From positions 4,618-12,296 of the forward strand of contig NYTZ01000035.1 of assembly GCA_002683735.1 (NCBI GenBank): a stretch of 7,679 nt of DNA. The letters run 5' to 3'. Numbering within the stretch: position 1 is the first letter of the stretch; each line of letters begins with the position of its first letter. A model generated the notes under the pieces. That model saw only the letters and a program-made list of their open reading frames with translations. It did no database searches and was not told the DNA's origin. This DNA comes from Flavobacteriales bacterium. GTDB lineage: Bacteria > Bacteroidota > Bacteroidia > Flavobacteriales > UA16. A program made the position numbers and the translations under genes. Shown here piece after piece: positions 6,079-7,679 of this stretch.

Positions 6079-6480
6079 ATGATGAATGTTTCACCCTCCG
6101 CTTGGCGTCTTCCCCTCTGCACGGGGGTAGCATTGGGCACGCTCTGGCTCGCAGGCTGCCAAGTCTGTGATGTGGAAGTGTCTCATGTGGACCGGGCAGG
6201 ACAAGTGGAAGAGACCGTGGCCGAATTGGCCATTTCCGGGATGATGTGTGAAATCGCTTGCGTCTCCAAAGTCCGCAAGGACCTGTACGACATGCCCGGC
6301 GTGACCCGCGCCGACATCCACTTCGATGCGGAACAAAGCATCGACACGGCTTTTGTGGTCTACGACCCGGCCCTAGTCGAACCAGAAGCCCTCATCGCCA
6401 CCGTGCAGGAAATCGGCGAAGGCCTTTACTCTGTGAAGGCCGCCCAAGTGGTGCACTACGCTCCCCAAGTCGGCCTCTGA
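6079..6480 (+). CDS. Exported HMA-domain lipoprotein, probable metal (copper) binder
   Basis: The 133-residue product has a type II signal: hydrophobic LPLCTGVALGTLWLAGC with lipobox LAGC and Cys27. The mature part carries a heavy-metal-associated fold at about 45-118: first strand VAELAISGM, then MMCEIACVSKVRKDL (55-69), then MPGVTRADIHFD (72-83), VVYDPALVEPEALIATVQEIG (93-113) and YSVKA. The metal loop is C57-x-x-x-C61 rather than the CXXC of CopZ/Atx1; this CX3C form is, to my knowledge, common in Bacteroidota HMA proteins. A second pair, C27-Q-V-C30, starts at the lipidation site. Start choice: ATG 6079 or ATG 6082; a TTG at 6073 is also in frame but unlikely. Heme A synthase begins two bases after the stop, suggesting a joint operon. 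Copper delivery to the aa3-type oxidase on the periplasmic side is an inference from this pairing; scavenging or metal sensing are alternatives. Confidence 0.85.
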   Translation: MMNVSPSAWRLPLCTGVALGTLWLAGCQVCDVEVSHVDRAGQVEETVAELAISGMMCEIACVSKVRKDLYDMPGVTRADIHFDAEQSIDTAFVVYDPALVEPEALIATVQEIGEGLYSVKAAQVVHYAPQVGL

Positions 6481-6482
6481 CC

Positions 6483-7520
6483 GTGAACCAGGGCCACCCC
6501 CTCCCGCTCTGGATTCGCCGTACGGCCCGCGTGGCGTTCGTCTCCGCGTTCCTGGTTGTCCTCGCCGGCAGCATTGTCCGCATGACCGGAAGCGGCATGG
6601 GGTGCCCAGATTGGCCGCAGTGCTTCGGCCTCACCATACCGCCCACGGAAGAAGCCCAAGTCCGCTGGCAACCCCATGCCGAATACGGCGAGGGCCGTAT
6701 GATTCTCGAACGAGACTCGCTGTGGATTGCCCCAGTTGACCACCTCTCCGGCACTTCCTTCGACGCCGATCGGGCCACTGGGCTCTGGCAGCACTACACG
6801 CGACACGATTACGCCCATTTCAACCCCTTCCACACCTGGGTGGAATTCATCAATCGACTGCTCGGCGCCTTTGCCGGACTGCCGGCCCTGCTCCTGGTTG
6901 GCCTTTCGCTGGTCGCCGGTATCCGACACCGCTGGTGGCGCCCCATGTTGCCCGCACTCGGTGCCTTGCTCGCCCTCGGCTTCGTCGCTTGGCTCGGCAA
7001 GAAGGTGGTCGATGGGAACCTGATTCCCGGCTCGATCACCCTGCACATGCTGGGGGCTCTGGCCATCCTGAGCTTGCAGCTGCTCACCCTGCGCAAGGCC
7101 GGTGCAGCCGCCCCCAAACTGACGACCCAATCCCGCACTTGGATCGCCGCGGCCGCCGTATTCACCTTGGCCCAACTGGTCTTCGGCACGCAAGTCCGAG
7201 AGGCGGTAGACCACCTCGTCCACGAGGGCGTCTCGCGCGCGGATTGGATCGACAACTTGCCCGGCTGGTGGCAAGGCCACAGGGCTGCTTTCTGGGCCGT
7301 GCTCGGCCTGCACATGCTGTGGTTGTGGCCGGGACTGAAGGCCGGTTCTCCCACCCGCTGGGAATGGGTTGTAATCGCCATTCTGGCTGGACAATTCGCG
7401 ACCGGACTGGCCTTTGGTTGGCTGGGCATGCCGGCAGCCGCCCAGCCCCTTCACTTGATCCTGGCGGTCGGCCTGGTCCTCACGGACAGCTGGCTCCTCG
7501 GTGCTGGGCCACGGCAGTAA
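6483..7520 (+). CDS. Heme A synthase (COX15/CtaA family)
   Basis: This inner-membrane enzyme oxidises the C8 methyl group of heme O to make heme A for aa3-type cytochrome oxidases. The 345-residue protein has eight likely membrane helices (about 16-34, 125-147, 155-172, 185-203, 219-237, 265-283, 293-313, 320-340). Recognition rests on TGSGMGCPDWPQCFG (35-49), with Cys41 and Cys47 in the first outer loop as in the cysteine-pair type of CtaA, WVEFINRLLG (119-128), LHMLGALA (187-194), GHRAAF (265-270) and PLHLILA (322-328). His188, His266 and His324 fit conserved heme-ligand positions; at the first one the usual EXXHR reads EFINR, so Asn124 replaces His. The first outer loop is long, about 70 residues. 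The start is GTG 6483, two bases after the HMA gene stop; the frame is open upstream, but that part overlaps the HMA gene in another frame and is not hydrophobic, and the next ATG (codon 34) would cut helix 1. Its 3' end overlaps the convergent YhhN-family gene by 41 bases. Usual symbols are ctaA or COX15. Confidence 0.93.
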   Translation: MNQGHPLPLWIRRTARVAFVSAFLVVLAGSIVRMTGSGMGCPDWPQCFGLTIPPTEEAQVRWQPHAEYGEGRMILERDSLWIAPVDHLSGTSFDADRATGLWQHYTRHDYAHFNPFHTWVEFINRLLGAFAGLPALLLVGLSLVAGIRHRWWRPMLPALGALLALGFVAWLGKKVVDGNLIPGSITLHMLGALAILSLQLLTLRKAGAAAPKLTTQSRTWIAAAAVFTLAQLVFGTQVREAVDHLVHEGVSRADWIDNLPGWWQGHRAAFWAVLGLHMLWLWPGLKAGSPTRWEWVVIAILAGQFATGLAFGWLGMPAAAQPLHLILAVGLVLTDSWLLGAGPRQ

Positions 7521-7679
7521 ACCCAAGTGCCAGCGCGACCTGCGCCGCGATGTAGGTGGACATGACCCAGAAGTGGCCATTGGGAATGGGCGCCTCCCCA
7601 AAACGGCCGAACGCCAGAATCAGGTCACTGCCCAGGAAGAACACTGCGCCAACCCGCAAGAGCCCCACACCGGGGCCCG
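7480..7679 (-). CDS. YhhN/TMEM86-family membrane protein, likely lysoplasmalogenase (partial)
   Basis: Only the C-terminal 66 or so codons are inside the window; the frame is open to the right edge and stops at 7480-7482 (TGA on the minus strand). The visible part has RVGAVFFLGSDLILAFGRF, matching the family signature of a glycine/alanine helix followed by SD and a LAxxRF end, then a last membrane helix preceded by STYIAAQ, which corresponds to the tYxxAQ motif before the terminal helix. TMEM86B-type members hydrolyse the vinyl-ether bond of lysoplasmalogens; the bacterial YhhN proteins are annotated by homology, so the exact substrate here is inferred. A GTG at 7666-7668 is internal, not a start. 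The 3' end overlaps the end of the convergent heme A synthase gene (7480-7520). Confidence 0.8.
   Translation of the reverse strand, partial: GPGVGLLRVGAVFFLGSDLILAFGRFGEAPIPNGHFWVMSTYIAAQVALALGFTAVAQHRGASCP

Noticed and set aside
5222..6133. 303-codon minus-strand frame overlapping the transporter in another frame
   Set aside because: Composition is Arg/Gly/Cys-rich and soluble-looking with no motif; the overlapping EamA frame has ten membrane helices.
6456..7601. 381-codon minus-strand frame opposite heme A synthase
   Set aside because: The product is Gly/Gln/Glu/Pro-rich without a recognisable domain, while the plus strand encodes a complete COX15 protein with its motifs.

Overview
The window looks like a piece of a high-GC Bacteroidota chromosome, most likely of the Flavobacteriales type. 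Several things point there: the gene order rplU-rpmA-serS, the wording of the seryl-tRNA synthetase motifs, a CX3C heavy-metal-associated domain and an EFINR-type heme A synthase (both variants I associate with Bacteroidota), and the near absence of Shine-Dalgarno sequences. Genes are packed tightly; the longest gene-free stretch is about 114 bases (326-439). No tRNA, rRNA, CRISPR array, insertion sequence or phage gene is visible.

Layout. Positions 2-325 carry the C-terminal part of uroporphyrinogen-III synthase (hemD), cut by the left edge. A 114-base gap with a Bacteroidota-style promoter candidate leads into rplU (ribosomal protein L21 with a long lysine/alanine/proline tail), rpmA (L27) and serS. 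A strong hairpin followed by a T-run lies between rpmA and serS. serS is followed, through two ATGA stop/start overlaps, by a small unrecognised lipoprotein gene and a 608-residue exported TPR protein. Together 440-5093 reads as one gene cluster, probably one operon with internal attenuation or processing before serS.

A DMT/EamA-type transporter gene lies on the minus strand (5095-6006), tail to tail with the TPR gene and only one base away. It diverges from a plus-strand pair: a small lipoprotein with a heavy-metal-associated (HMA) domain (6079-6480) and, two bases later, a COX15/CtaA-type heme A synthase starting at GTG (6483-7520). The right edge holds the C-terminal part of a YhhN/TMEM86-family (lysoplasmalogenase) membrane protein on the minus strand, whose end overlaps the end of the heme A synthase gene by 41 bases.

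How the genes may work together. The first cluster is translation housekeeping (L21, L27, SerRS) joined to two envelope proteins of unknown role. The second is respiratory: heme A is needed for aa3-type cytochrome oxidase, and an exported HMA protein directly upstream suggests copper handling for the same oxidase (inference). The most interesting unexplained items are the serS-coupled lipoprotein/TPR pair, the pentapeptide-repeat tail on L21, the hairpin with alternative pairings ahead of serS, and the HMA-heme A synthase pairing. I see no clearly new defence or mobile system here.
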